64,000 bases of DNA. Source: Lepas anatifera (lineage: Eukaryota; Arthropoda; Thecostraca; Lepadidae). Below, piece by piece: positions 1-11,859 of this stretch (its first letter is position 1; each line of letters begins with the position of its first letter). The translations under genes and the position numbers were made by a program. The DNA lies in the NCBI GenBank assembly GCA_034440635.1, contig JAOTON010002222.1, positions 1-64,000 of the forward strand. Reading direction: 5' to 3'. Under the pieces are notes generated by a model. It was given only the letters and a program-made list of their open reading frames with translations. It had not been told where the DNA came from and ran no database searches.

Positions 1-2336
1 AAGGTGGCACGGTATCTGGCATTGACTTTTACGGCTTTCTTTAAAAAATTCAGGCACTTTGGTAACAATAAAGATAGTTGCTTCAATTCATTGGATTTTG
101 GGCAGTTTGGTGGTTAAACAAATGTCCAACATTGTATTTTTCGTAAGATATTTCGAAAGCTGCTGGGGAATTTTTTTGTACAACACATAATAACAGAAAA
201 ACTGCCCAAAATACGGATTTTGTCGAATACATATTTGGAACTTTCGCATAAAACTATACTACAATCAAGAAAAACCCAGGTAGACGGTCAGCTGATTTTG
301 ATATATTAGCTGAAGTGGCGTGTAATGCAGTGAGTAACCTTTCCAATACAGTGCATGGAAACAGACTTCTGGTGGATGACTTTGTCCTAAACTTTGCGCA
401 CGGCTCAGTTCGAAAGATGATGGCCAAGTTCTGAGCAATGACTTCTGCCACGAAAATGCCTTGGTTGATCGGGGAAGGAGAGTTGATTGGGCGACGAAAC
501 TATAGTAGGGAGGGTAAGAAACGTAGCAAAGGGGTGGGCGGCTAGCACAGTCGCATGGGAGGCACCCGAAGGGAAAAATCGCGCGAAGGGCAGCCGGGCT
601 ACGCCAATCTATGACCAACCGTAAACCTTGGGGACCAGCATGACTTGCTGTTACAAGCGTGACCCTCTGCGGCAAGCGACGCCCTATACGTGATCGTCAG
701 GGTCCCCTAGGGGCAGGTGGTCTTTTAATCAGGTGGGTCACCTGTTATCAACAGGGCCCTCTGTGGCAAGCATGACCAGCACATCATTCCGTGGTCGTCA
801 GGGTCCAATGTAGTCAGAAGAGCCTTCTGTCTGCTACCGAGAATGCCCTCTGTGGCGAGCGGGGGATGCTGTGACAAGTTTGAGTGTTTGGGCCTTTGGG
901 TCCTTTGGGACCAGGAGTCTCCTCGTTATCAATAGGGCAATCTATCTTAGGTCAACAGGGGATCTCTGTAACTAACAGAGCTTTCGGTCGCAGTCAGGGC
1001 CATGTCTTGCCAGCATGTTTTGTTATCGGACAGGGCGATACCCCTGTGACCATAAGAGCACTTCTGTATCGTAAATATATATTTGGAACTGAACGCACAG
1101 TCTGAAAAACGGTACTCCGGGACCAACAGGTATTTCCGTGACCAATAAGGCCTGCCATATTCCTGTGGAAGGCCATGAGGTAACCTGAGGTCTAATCGGT
1201 AAGTCGCTGGGCCCCTGCATCCAGGCGGTGAACCATCCATGACAGTCTTTGACTGCTGTGAGTGGGACTGGTGGGACCCTTAAATCCATTAGGATCTAAT
1301 TTGCCAGTCATTGAACCCCTGGAGAAAGCCGGAAAGTGTACAAGTGTATACTGTGCACGACTTCGAGTTCACTTTGGTCAGTCGAGGGTCCCATGTCGCT
1401 GCCAGAGCACAGTGAAGGCAGGGCAACGGCCAAAATCTGGTTATAGCTAAGCTATAGTTCCTGCAAAAATTCAGGTATATGCCGCTGATGGGAGACACAA
1501 ACACATTTTTCCGAGTTGATCTCTGATGTGGAGTATCCCTAAACTGGGCCTTTGCTTGCCTTAGGGTCGCCAGGGGCCGTATTATGATGCCGAGAGTACA
1601 TGAGAATGAGCGCACGCACATCGATATTTTATTCTGATTTCCAGTCTGCGCCCGCACTGCGCAGGTGGGGTCAAATCAGCATTGTGATCGTAGTTCGCAC
1701 CTTAGATCGGTATGCTGATATTCTGCGTAGGTAAGGTCGGTACTGGTCCCTGTGCATCCCGGGTACGCTTCTCCTACGTCGAGCGTGGTTACGCACGGAA
1801 GGAGGTCAAAGTACCACATTGGCATACGGAAAGTTGCTTGTCTCAGTCAAGTCTTAGGAGGACATAATATTAGAATATAGTCTTAAGAAAGGTTTACAAT
1901 AACTGGAGTCTTGAAGTAAGCCAAGTTCCATGAACTTAAGTCATAGATCCTTCGTGGCTGGTTAGCTCAGATTGAAGGGAGCTGGGATCACTGCTCTGAC
2001 CTAGTAGTTTATTAGACCCTTAAAACCTAATCCCAAATGACAAACATGGGCCCATTGAATGAGACGGGCCCATTCTAAATATTCTTTGGTCTTCTACAAA
2101 CTGTTTAAGGCCTCTGAAGATAATTTTGATCACTGATTGGGGAGATAATAGTTACCATGCAGTATCCCCGGGTCCCAGAGTGTCTTTACTAACCATGGGT
2201 TCCAGTGCATCAATAAAATAAACGCCAAAGAAATAAATTTACTTTTTACCACTGTTGAGCTGTATTTTAGACACATCCAAAGCTATGATCTTTCCTAATT
2301 TTTTAAAGAAAACATGAATCTCTAATTACCTCTTTG
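1..2336. other. Gene-free stretch
   Basis: No exon, conserved protein motif or RNA gene is recognisable here. Open frames are short and lack any family motif. The only structure seen is a degenerate tandem repeat in the middle part (separate entry). The last 1 kb is ordinary AT-rich DNA. Confidence 0.5.
590..1330. repeat. Degenerate minisatellite-like tract
   Basis: Phrases such as GACCCTCTGCGGCAAGC, GCCCTCTGTGGCAAGC and GCCCTCTGTGGCGAGC recur. They alternate with GTCGTCAGGGTCC and with CTGTTATCAACAGGG or CGTTATCAATAGGGC at irregular spacing of about 50-90 bp. This looks like an old, diverged tandem array. The period could not be fixed by eye. Confidence 0.4.
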
Positions 2337-3293
2337 ACCCTCGCCTCAATGGGGGCTGTTTGAACACACCCCTCCGGTTTTTCCGACGGCAAGAAAAACG
2401 GCGGCGCGAAGCGCCGCCGTACTTGGCACACCGTATTCTTAATCGATTCCGCAAGTTTCCCAAAATTTTAAGCTTGGGTCATCTCAGGTCAGGTCATCAG
2501 TGCAGATCAAGTGACCTTACCTAAAAAGTGTTTAAGGTGGCATAAATAAATTGGTGAATCTATCGGATTGAAACTTATAACACATAATGGCCCCACCGAG
2601 TTCTCCAAAAAGTTCCGGGATTTTTGTATCGATAGCATAAGGTCAAATACGGACCATGACCTCTCCCTTGGAAATATAGAGGAAAACAGAAAATGGGCTG
2701 TATTTGTGCAGATAAAGCTGAAAACACCTTCATATTTTTCAAATCGAAGTATCCTAGGCCCCTTTTTAGGTTCATTTTGAAATTTTTGACCTGTGACCTC
2801 TGAGGGGTCATCTGGAGCTACTTAAGCAGTTTTCAGACTTGATTCAATAACTTAGCATGAAATGATGATACAGCTTTTATGTTTATACCATTGCGTTTGG
2901 ATTGCTATTGCCATTCGATTTATAGGCATATGGACTATGCTAAGTCAAAAAGTGACCTTGACCTGGCCTGAGGTGAGATTTGTGTTTTGACCTAGTATGC
3001 TCATATTATGACATCATTCAATTCGGCGTGACGAGAGAAAGCGAAAAGGGCCTACAAAACAATTCTAACTCAACGCTGTCAGACGCTAGAGTCCAACAAA
3101 TTTGCTCAACATGCCAACTTCTTTGACCTGTCATGACCTCAATGTTGATCTGAAGCAAAAAGTGACTGATATAGTGTCTTCATGAATTTGTATGAGCTAT
3201 CCACCAGGGTTCGCGTTTTTTCGCTATCCTGCATGGGGGCCGAGTTCGAGAGGGGGTGATCAAACACCCCCACCAGGGCGAAGGTGACTCGGA
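2337..3293 (+). repeat. AGGTCA-rich 1-kb interspersed repeat, copy A
   Basis: This is one of at least seven copies of a repeat in the window. The left end has a GTTTGAACACACCCC block, then a poly-T/CGG hairpin (AAAAACGGCGGCGCGAAGCG). The right end has CCGAGTTCGAG, then a GTGTTTGAAACACCCC-type block and GGGCGAAGGTGACTCGGAG. The body is full of GGTCA/TGACC half-sites, for example GTGACCTTGACCTGGCC near 2952. No open frame is conserved between copies, so it is probably a non-autonomous element. Confidence 0.7.
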
Positions 3294-3475
3294 GGCCCAC
3301 CGGGGCGCGGGTTAACTGATTCAGTTTGCAAAAACAATACTTTAAATGGGCAAAGAAAATAAAATTTGGCGCCCCCCAGCCGGCCTAAAAATGGCGCCCC
3401 TGGCCTTGAAAGTGGCGCCCCCAGCGCTGCGGCACCCTAGCGAAAATTCCTGGATCCACCCCTGCCCTAGTTGGC

Positions 3476-4134
3476 AACGAAATACACAGAAAAAATCCTA
3501 GAGCTGCAAAAGTATTTAAGAAAAGAGCTGACTGGTGTGATGATGAATGTTTTAATATATCTAGATTAAATTCTCCTCCTAGAATGCATGATCTGGTCTC
3601 TGTGTTAGCTAAATCTAGTGTTAGATCAAGATACTCCAGGAAATCTGTTAGCAAGAATGATGGGGACCTGTAAGAAGAACCTATGAGAATCAGGATTTGG
3701 TTAGGGAGTTTGAGTTCAATACATACTATCTGGAATTCAAGCCTAGAGGTCTCTAATTCGTCCCTTCTAGTATATGCCAAAGAGTTATCAATATAAATTG
3801 CAGCGCCTTTTCCTCTGCTTTGAGAGAGAGAGGTTACTTCTAGTCTATACCCAGGGAGTTGATAAAACTGAGCACAAGATGAATCAATCCAAGTTCGAAG
3901 GTTTTGAACTTAACTGATGGGTAAGAAATACTAAGTTATCAATTTTTTTGAAAGGGAACGAATGTTTACATGCAGGACCATAATTTCGTTCGAAAAACCG
4001 CCATGCGGACTATTAGTGTTTGGGGAATTTTTAAGATCCAAGTAGTCACATCTTTCTAGAATTGATTGAAATAGTATGTGAGATATATTTTGACCATCAT
4101 TGAGGCACAAGTAATCAGGTACAAATCTTGGCAA
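3476..4134 (-). pseudogene. CR1/L2-like LINE endonuclease fragment
   Basis: Reading on the minus strand, the piece near 4134-3940 ends in a typical start of a LINE endonuclease (LHVNIRSLSKKL). A broken stretch follows, and then 3780-3476 encodes a YRSPS motif, the catalytic-loop sequence ILGGEFNLDIL (normally GDFN) and CISLPTRAG. These are the N-terminal, middle and C-terminal parts of the apurinic-type endonuclease domain of CR1/L2-group non-LTR retrotransposons. No reverse transcriptase follows. The copy is truncated on both sides and carries stops or frameshifts around 3790-3930, so it is a dead fragment. Confidence 0.65.
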
Positions 4135-4517
4135 AATTTTTCAGAGAAAAAAAGAAAGAAAAGAAAAAAACAAGTTGCAAAACCAAATTAACAGCACTAG
4201 CCAGTACAGGCAAGCTAAACAGACTATGTGGGACCAGCTCTATGTGCTTACATGCAATATTCAACAGTGAGCAATCACTATACCACACAGGCTCAATAAC
4301 CTCCCAGCTAAAACCTGAGAAACATTGTAACATTGATGGACCGTGGCAATTTTTGCTGTGATTTGTTTGTGGTGTGATTTCTGCAGAGTCTTTGTAATAG
4401 TGAATGGATATGAATTTGTTTTAAGGTCTCTATGCATTTCATGAATTCTTGGCTAAAAGCGTGATTCTAATTTGTTTTTTTCTTCAAAACATTTAAGCTT
4501 GATGTACGCAATTTCAT

Positions 4518-5085
4518 CACAAATCGACCGGGGTCTATACGTTGCCTCGTCAATTTTCTTAAAAATGGGTTTACAGAGTTATTATTGACCTTGAACCCGA
4601 ATCTGAGAGTTTTAGCTCGATTGGACCAAAACTGTTATAGCCTCCGGAAGTTATCGGGAATCTGATTGCCGTGTACTTTTTGGATGCCCTTAAATACCAC
4701 AGAAACTCATAAAATATGCATGTAAACATACATTTTACTGTCCGGAATGCACCAAAGAACTCCATGAATGCCATTTGGGAAAAAATTGTATCATACAACT
4801 TTTTTGTTGAAAATCTGCAGTTTTTTTAGTATACCTTTGGAAGTTTTTAATTAAACATTTCTACATCGGATAAGGCCGGTAAAACATCAATTTCTATATT
4901 ATCTGAGGGTTAAATCATTTGGGAGTTACTGAGGTGTTTATACGCATGCAAAAAGTGCAATGCAAGCAGATTCTCGAAAACTTCCGGAGGCTTTAACTCC
5001 TCATGTTTTGGTCCAATCGAACAAAACTTTCAGATTCGGCTTGAGGACCCATTAAAACCCTATATACCCATGTTTAAAGAAAATT
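4518..5085. repeat. Foldback (palindromic) element
   Basis: The left half (about 4555-4680) contains CCGAATCTGAGAGTTTTAGC, CTCGATTGGACCAAAAC and GCCTCCGGAAGTT. The right half (about 4960-5080) carries the same blocks in reverse complement, so the element folds on itself. The same blocks (CCGAATCTGAGAC, CTCGATCGG, AAACTTT) lie in the arms of the 42374-50091 transposon, so this looks like a small relative of that family. No coding capacity. Confidence 0.6.
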
Positions 5086-5876
5086 TTATTTCTGAACAAA
5101 GATTTAAATTAAATTTACGTTTTTTTAATAGGAGACATCTCCCTTTCTAAAGCAAAGTTATGAATACAAAAACTTAGAAGTGGAAGCATCGACGGGCAGT
5201 GGGCGCCCGTCTGTCCTCGGTTTTTTTTGAGATATAATAACAGTGGAAAATGGAATAGATCGAAAACGGTCTCCAGCCCTGCAAGCCTCGGCGACCCATG
5301 ATTTGATTCCGGTGCCCCTTGAAACCTGTAGCCCTCCCCTCCCTCCTAAATAGTATATTATGTAGCCCTCCCCCTGGGCGGTACATGATACATACAGTGA
5401 CTCTAAAAACAGCCTCACATACAGTTCTCACATCAGCCTGGACATAGTACAAGGCGTCTTACCCAGGTGGGTGCATTACTCAACTTAATCCTATACATTC
5501 TTCTCCAAAAGTTGAGTCACCCCCAACCTATCTGCGGAAAAAGTGTCTGACGCTACCCTTTAGGCAAAGGGTTGACGCACTCCCCGGCTGTTAACCCCCA
5601 ATCCATTCCGCTTGAACAGTTTTGTTTTGCATTTTCTTGCTATTATGCTGAATCGCGTAATTGTTTCCAATTTTAGGAAAATCAAAATTCGTTGGCAGTA
5701 TTCCAAAACGGCTAGTAATTGTTTCAAGAATACCGTCCATCTACCCTCCCCTTCCCCCACCCACCCTTATCGCGAGGCAGGATTCCATCGTCTTGCGTAA
5801 AATGTTCGGGGCGACTCTCGCTGTTATCAGCGTTTCCGGTGTGAGAATGCTGCGCGCAGAGAAAGGGTGGGATCCA
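5086..5876. other. Gene-free stretch
   Basis: Short frames only, with no recognisable motif. It lies between two inverted-repeat elements and has the look of unconstrained intergenic DNA. Confidence 0.4.
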
Positions 5877-6056
5877 GTGGCGGATACAAGGGGGCTAGGG
5901 GCTCAAGCCCCCCCTCCCCGAAATGTTCGCCGCCTATATTTAATGCATAGGCGGAGACAAAGGCATAAAGGCACAAAGGCATGCTTACGAGACAAAGGCA
6001 GGGGAGGCTAGAGCCCCTAGGCCCCTCCAAAATGAAGCTCTGGATCCGCCATTGCT
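5877..6056. mobile_element. Short MITE with TGGCGGAT ends
   Basis: The left end reads TGGCGGATACAAGGGGGCTA. The right end, read in reverse complement, begins TGGCGGATCCAGAGC and then also reaches a CCTAGGGGCTC block, so the ends form imperfect terminal inverted repeats about 40 bp long. The interior has a small tandem motif (AGGCATAAAGGCACAAAGGC). There is no coding capacity. Similar TGGCGGAT-ended pieces occur near 24870, 51247 and 62981. Confidence 0.55.
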
Positions 6057-6205
6057 AGGACGAGATGGCAGAAGGCGGGGCGGGAGATGGGGGGGAGTAT
6101 GACCGTGGGCGGGGGGAGGGTAGCGAGGTGTATTGGTAATCACCCATTTGGGAAGAGCGAGAGCACCGGATAAGTGCTCCGGGCCCTTGTTGCTTCCCGT
6201 CAACA

Positions 6206-6629
6206 ATGGCTTCTAGTCAGGGATCTTCAAGCAAACCTAAGTGTTTCTCTCTTGAAGAAATCCGAAAGCTGGCTGAAAAAGACGGAAAAATCACAGTAAA
6301 AAAGAAGCACGGTGTCTCAAGTGTCTGGAAAGACTTTTGCGTGGTCTTAGTGGATGGCATAGAACAAAATTGTGTTCAGTGCATGAAATGTAAGAAAATC
6401 CTCGCACATACATCAGGTCATGATGGATCGGGAACAAAGGGAATGATAAAGCACAGCCTTATGCATGAAAAACAAGAAAAGCGGCAGAAGGACCCAAAAC
6501 AGAGTTCCCTGATGGGCATAGTGGCCAAAGTGGTTCCGGAAGGACAAAAAAACTTCCAAAAGCAGAAGCTCGCAAAGGCTATCGCCATCTTCTGTGCCCT
6601 GGATCAGCGACCACTCAGCGCGTGTGAAG
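6206..6629 (+). CDS. hAT gene exon 1: BED zinc finger
   Basis: The ATG at 6206 is the first in frame. The exon encodes a basic N-terminus, then the C-x2-C...H-x4-H BED finger (CMKCKK ... IKHSLMHEK) that binds DNA in ZBED transposases. It ends in the sequence for the pre-catalytic motif ALDQRPLSACEG. It stops at GAAG|GTGAGT, leaving one base that pairs in phase with exon 2. Confidence 0.75.
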
Positions 6630-7692
6630 GTGAGTTGTGGGAGGTGAATCCAGGACTTTTGACCCTGTGGAGAGGGAAGTTATATAATATTGCACGCTGA
6701 ATATTTTGCCGTAATATCCCCAATTATGATGCTTTAGCTACAGGGGTGTGATTACGAAGTATGTATCGAGTTTTTACCGTTACTGTCTTTTTGTCGCTGC
6801 GAGCTGATTGATATAGACTATGGCCATACCAGGTCACTTCGCTGATCGCATACAAGGCAAACATTAAATTTAAACGGATAGGTAATGCGCCCTAAAGCTC
6901 AAATTACCTACTAACTAAATACATGCTTAATAACATGGTAGTATCACACGACGTTATATAAGTACCGACGAAATTCGAATATTAGCTCGACAAGTTGTGT
7001 ATCCCATCCAGGTTAGAAATTATAATTGGAAAGGTAAGCAAATTCCCGTAGGTAATAACTACCACTATTTTTCGTTTTCGACCTTAATCGACCTTAAGAC
7101 CTGCCCCAATGTGGTTAGGTGCAAAGCTTCGTTTTGTCGTTTTCAGACATTACGAATGACCTTGAAAACGTTCCTTATCTGGGTCATGAATGAAGTTAGA
7201 TGGCCTTGAAATCCAGACTGATACATATTTCTATCCGGGGGTATTTGGGCCCATTGCAGGGACCTGCAGTGCCCTAGATCTTGATCTCACCAGAAATTGT
7301 AAGTACTTTGTATTCTAAGAGTAATTAAAGTGTTTTCAAACATAGCCAAATCCAGCGGGTAGGCCCCCACCCATCCCCCGACCAACCCTCGCCGCCCTCT
7401 AAAAGGTCGATGACGCCCTCTGGAACGCCACTCCCCTCACCCCAGGATAGGAAAATCAACGCCCACCGATAGGAATTGGTGCCCACCTGATAGGTTTTGC
7501 CGGCCAAAAGTGGCACCCCCCTGGTCCGGATGGTGCAACTGACTGGCAATCCAGGATCCGCCTATGCTTTCGAATAGCCGTTTTACATGTTTCTAACTAT
7601 CTTATTTTATATTTTGTATGATGTATCGTTCTTTTCATATTCAGTCATGTTCTGTATGGAAACGTCATTAAAAAAGTATGTTCCTTTCTCAG

Positions 7693-8007
7693 GAGCCGGG
7701 TTCGCTGCGCAAGCTTAAGCTTTCGTCAATTTTGGTGCAAGCCTGGGTGCAGTTAATGTTACAAGAGAGGGTGTCATGCCTTGCCGCCGCACCATTCGTT
7801 CACAAGTGACGACGCTCGCGCAAGACGTTCGGAACAAAATTGGCGCAGAGCTCGCTTCTCAGCCGTCGATTGCCGTCACCACCGACCACTGGACCGATGA
7901 ACACACATCCCGTTCTTACATGGCAGTGACGGCTCACTACATGTCGGAAAAGTGGAGCACCTGGAGCAGGATCCTGACAATGACGGAGATGAAAGAGTCT
8001 CACACAG
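7693..8007 (+). pseudogene. hAT gene exon 2, with in-frame TAA
   Basis: The acceptor TTTCTCAG|GA supplies two bases that complete the glycine codon begun in exon 1. The exon encodes the first catalytic aspartate (TTDHWTDE) and RSYMAVTAHY, and ends at CACACAG|GTAAGG. A TAA at 7716-7718 interrupts an otherwise open frame of 104 codons. Confidence 0.75.
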
Positions 8008-8744
8008 GTAAGGAACTGAATAGGTACCTGGGTACATGTAAAAGTGTTATTGAATGGGTATGACTCTCTCCATTTGGGTACCATTGATTCTTCCGTCATT
8101 GTCATAAAGCCAATCCCTAGCCATGATTACCTACGTGTGCCTTGATTTATTTTCATGAGCTTAAAAGGATTGCAGGGGAGGGCTCGTATGTAGATTCTAG
8201 TCAGAGGTTAGAAACATTTATTGTTGTCCTGAACAGAGCTAAATTGAATTACAATATAAGTGGGTTTGACCTGAACGGACGTCAGGCTCATATATTAAAA
8301 AAATTCGAATAGCGGAATTGCAGCTCCGGACACTCTTATGACACAGTGGGTTGCAAATCCTTCATGTGGCATATCTAAAAGCAGTCAAAGCTAAACTTTT
8401 AAGCCTTGCTTTTAAGCTTACCTTGTTTTAAATTGACATGTGACCTTTGACCTTCACTTCCATGTGAGGTGTGACATATAATCCTGATTAAATGAAATAC
8501 TACGTCATTATTTGGTCTACAGTGCAAGCGAACTGGTGCGACTGTGCGATTGCGACGGTCTCAACATATAGGTCTTACTTTGAAGGCCTCTTTGTCAGAA
8601 TATTGACCGATCTTTTAAATTCCTTCACTAATCAGTCTGTCTGTAAGTTTTCTTAACACGTGCATTGACGAAGGGGCGGGTACCAGTTCCCCGTTTTTTG
8701 AGAGAGCACACAAAAAGGTATGCGCCTTACCTAGCATACCTTTT

Positions 8745-9235
8745 TTCTGATCATTTTTAAAACTTTTGACAACATTTTAAGATTAGGCCATTTCAGGTCA
8801 GGTCACCAGTACAGGTCAAGTGACCCGACCTAAAAAAATTTAAGATAGCATAAGTCAACACAGGGTGAACTTATCCGATTGAAACCCATTTAACATAAAG
8901 GGCCCACCGAGTTCTCTAAAATATTTTCCGGCATTTTTATACCGATGACCCAAGGTCAGGTATGAGCCATGACCTCTCCCCTTGAAAGTACATGGGAACC
9001 ATTATTTTAACTGATTAACTTAGTAATGGATAGTGATATAACGTTTATTTTAACTGAATCAGATTTGCCTTCTGTTTGCAGTTCTAATGATACGAATTTT
9101 ACCTAATTTGACCACCTTGACTTGACCTCAGGTCAGGTCAAATCCCATATTTAGCCGGATTTGACCTTACAAGATTATATTATATAGCATTCCATTCGGC
9201 TTGCTGCGAGTATTCCAATGGTATAAATTGTTCAG
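8745..9235 (+). repeat. AGGTCA-rich repeat, copy B (truncated, inside hAT intron)
   Basis: It aligns by eye with the left two thirds of copy A: ATTTCAGGTCAGGTCACCAG, CAAGTGACCCGACC and GGCCCACCGAGTTCTC, then TTGACTTGACCTCAGGTC, and a CATTCCATTCGGC block. The GC-rich left hairpin and the right end are missing. It sits in intron 2 of the hAT gene. Confidence 0.6.
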
Positions 9236-9941
9236 CTCTGTCTTTACTTCTTTACCAAAAAACTTTTATCTACATGTCATCCCTATGACGGCATTGTTAG
9301 AATATTTGTCTTTGCTCGTTGGGAGTTTCTCTGGGCTTTAACTTCTGCCATGCTTTAGTATCTCTTCACCACTTTGTTTTCTCTCTGCTTATGCGTTCCA
9401 TATTCTTATTCTATATCGTCTGGACTAGCCGGCATTTGATTCAAGCCAATATTAATATTTTAAAATATTAATATAAATATTAATATTATTGAAAGCGGTT
9501 CTCGTATCACCTTGAAAATTTTTGTGGGGGCCATTTAGGACCTTCTTTACTTACCTTCGCGTGTTTGCCTCGGCTTGTGACATGATCTGACGTTACCTTG
9601 ACCAAGTTTCAGAGATACCATGAAAAGGGGATCAGATGCATGTCTAATAAATGTATGCATACGCGTCGGAAAAGGGGGCCAGGGGGCCTGGCCCCCCACT
9701 TTTTGGCCCAAAATTTCCTGATCTCAGTCAAAATGAGATAAAACAAGACATTCTTATACCGAGCCGCTGCGGAAGGCAATGAGGAGCTCAAATTCGAACA
9801 GTTTTGGTCCTGACGTTGAAAGTTTTTTCTCAGCATCAGGTTGAAGTTTGGCTGGCCCCCGCACTTTTTTGCCGGTGGCGACACTTATGAATGTATGAGA
9901 TCAAGCATGTGTGTTCTGTACCAATATATGTTTTCTTTCAG

Positions 9942-10846
9942 GTCAGAACATCTGGCAGGCCACCAACGAGGTGCTAAGACGACAGTACGGCTTCTTAGGC
10001 GACGTCTACTACGCCACGGACAACGCCAGCAACATGCAGAAAAGCTTCCGGGAGTCAAACTGGACTGGCTGCATTGCCCACAGCATGAGCCTGGCTGTGA
10101 AGGACGTCCTAGGCAGCGAGAGGTGGGCTGCTCCGATGGCTGCAGCAAGGGCTTGCGTTCGAGTCTGCAAGAAGACTGGAATAAATGCTCAACTCTCCGC
10201 GTCTGTGAAGCAGGCCTGCCCCACTCGGTGGAACTCAGAGCTACACATGCTCAACAGCCTCCTCAGAATATACGACGAGCTCCAGGACATGGAGAAATCA
10301 AATTTTGAAGAGTTCCGCCGGCTTTGGAGCAAAGAAGAACTTAAAGAAGTCACCGAGGTGCTGCAGTTCTTCGCAGATGCGACAGAACAGTTGGAAGGGG
10401 ACAAACTCACGTCCCATCTAGTGGGAATCATGTGGGAACTGAGTTTACAACACCTAAAACTGACCGATCAAGACACCGAGCCGGTGGTCGAACTGAAGCT
10501 GGCCCTCAGGAAAAAACTGACCCAGAAGGTGCAGATCACAGATCGCCATCTTGTGACCACCATGCTGCACCCCAAGTACAGGGAGCTGAAACAGTTGAAC
10601 TGGGTCAGCTCGTCCAAGCGCCAGGAAATCAGAGACTTTCTGGTCAGCCTAGCAAGCCACGCAGCGGAGGATGATGCATGTCAACCAGCCCCCAAGGCCC
10701 CGTCGCGTAAACGTACGGCTCACATATTAGATCTAGATGATCTCGACGAGCGGCAACCTGGAGAGAGCATGCAAACGTCGGCTCGACCTGGCCTCGGAAA
10801 GGCTCGGCAGGAGGTGGACACTTATGTCACCCTCGTCCCTCCTCAG
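9942..10846 (+). CDS. hAT gene exon 3: transposase core
   Basis: The acceptor TTCTTTCAG|GT completes the Gly codon of SHTG, and the next residues QNIW match the usual family sequence after this point. The exon carries the second catalytic aspartate (YATDNASNM), IAHSMSLAV, CPTRWNS and MLHPKYREL. It ends at CCTCAG|GTAAAA in phase 0. An open frame runs on beyond this donor into the TA microsatellite, but that part is intronic. Confidence 0.8.
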
Positions 10847-10880
10847 GTAAAATTATATCCAAACGGAATGCACTGTGTAC

Positions 10881-10884
<4 letters not shown>

Positions 10885-10964
<80 letters not shown>
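10885..10964. repeat. (TA)n microsatellite
   Basis: About 40 uninterrupted TA dinucleotides in the third intron of the hAT gene. It is read as Ile-Tyr repeats only if the upstream splice donor is ignored. Confidence 0.95.
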
Positions 10965-10968
<4 letters not shown>

Positions 10969-11206
10969 TAAATGCATACATACATATATTTTTGAGGCGC
11001 TCAATGTCTCAATGTTCGTTTTGGCCAATTTTTGTTTTAATTGCCAAAAGTTGATATGAAATTTGTTTTACTTTTTGTCAATTGATTGCATTAGACTCCA
11101 GCGCAGGTTCAATAAGATTTGAAGCCCAAGTTAAAAATATAATTCCCCGAGATAAACATGAAGCTGGGAGAGACATTGTGAAACCTGACGAATGGTGCAT
11201 TTACAG

Positions 11207-11398
11207 GTTGACGACCTCGCCTCGTACTGGCGCGGAGCTACCCAGTTCCCACTCTTGCAGAGAGTGGCGCGACGGCTACTGCCAGTGCCTGCAAGCAACG
11301 CCGCCTCCGAGAGAGTAAACTCTTTAGCCGGACGGACCATTGAGGAGCGACGCACGCGTATGACAAGTGAACTAGTCGACAGTCTCCCTTGTCATTAA
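11207..11398 (+). CDS. hAT gene exon 4: hAT C-terminal dimerisation domain
   Basis: TTTACAG|GTTGAC opens an exon of 64 codons ending in TAA. It encodes YWRGATQFPLL, the hAT signature PASNAASERVNS with the third catalytic acid, and IEERRTRM. This is the dimerisation block typical of hAT transposases. Confidence 0.8.
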   Translation, partial: VDDLASYWRGATQFPLLQRVARRLLPVPASNAASERVNSLAGRTIEERRTRMTSELVDSLPCH

Positions 11399-11859
11399 GG
11401 GGGCTAGTGGTCTTCTGTAACTCAACGGAAAAAACGTGCACGCTTCCGGGCATGGAAACTGAGGGACCAGCTACATACCGTTTATTCTGGTGCTATCAAT
11501 AGACTAAATGTAGTTGATTGCCCACCTTCCGTAATATTCCATTCTTGTACTATTCTGGAGCTATCGATAGTCATTTTGATCACATCTGCCGGTATATTAG
11601 CGGCGTACTGCTTACGCCGGTGCGTGATACAGGACTGTTTAGGAAAATTTATGACAACCTCGTCACGTGTTTACTCTAGATATGCCATCGTGTTCGTTCA
11701 TCACCCTCATAGTGCAGCTCTGAGCCAAGTTAATTCTCAAATATATGTTGAGTTTCACGAGAATGTATGGCGCAAGCACTTAAGAGCAGGCATACTCCAT
11801 GTTCCCTGTGAAACTACTGAACTACCATCACAGGCATCGAACGGATATTTTTGCTGAGT

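Larger units (their letters stand above)
6206..11398 (+). pseudogene. BED-finger hAT transposase gene, four exons, one nonsense codon
   Basis: Four exons (6206-6629, 7693-8007, 9942-10846, 11207-11398) join with GT/AG boundaries and matching phases into a 611-codon protein of the ZBED/hAT superfamily. Order: BED zinc finger (about residues 45-92), an RNase H-like transposase core, and the C-terminal hAT dimerisation domain. The expected acidic residues are present: D206 in TTDHWTDE, D273 in YATDNASNM and E583 in PASNAASERVNS. CPTRWNS lies between them. hAT proteins excise and reinsert DNA with 8-bp target duplications. The only defect is an in-frame TAA at 7716 in exon 2. It could be a recently dead transposon or a once-domesticated gene. 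No terminal repeats were identified. Confidence 0.8.

Noticed and set aside
10847..11059. Extension of the hAT exon 3 frame through Ile-Tyr repeats
   Set aside because: A good splice donor (CAG|GTAAAA) lies at 10846/10847, and the extension simply translates a TA microsatellite.
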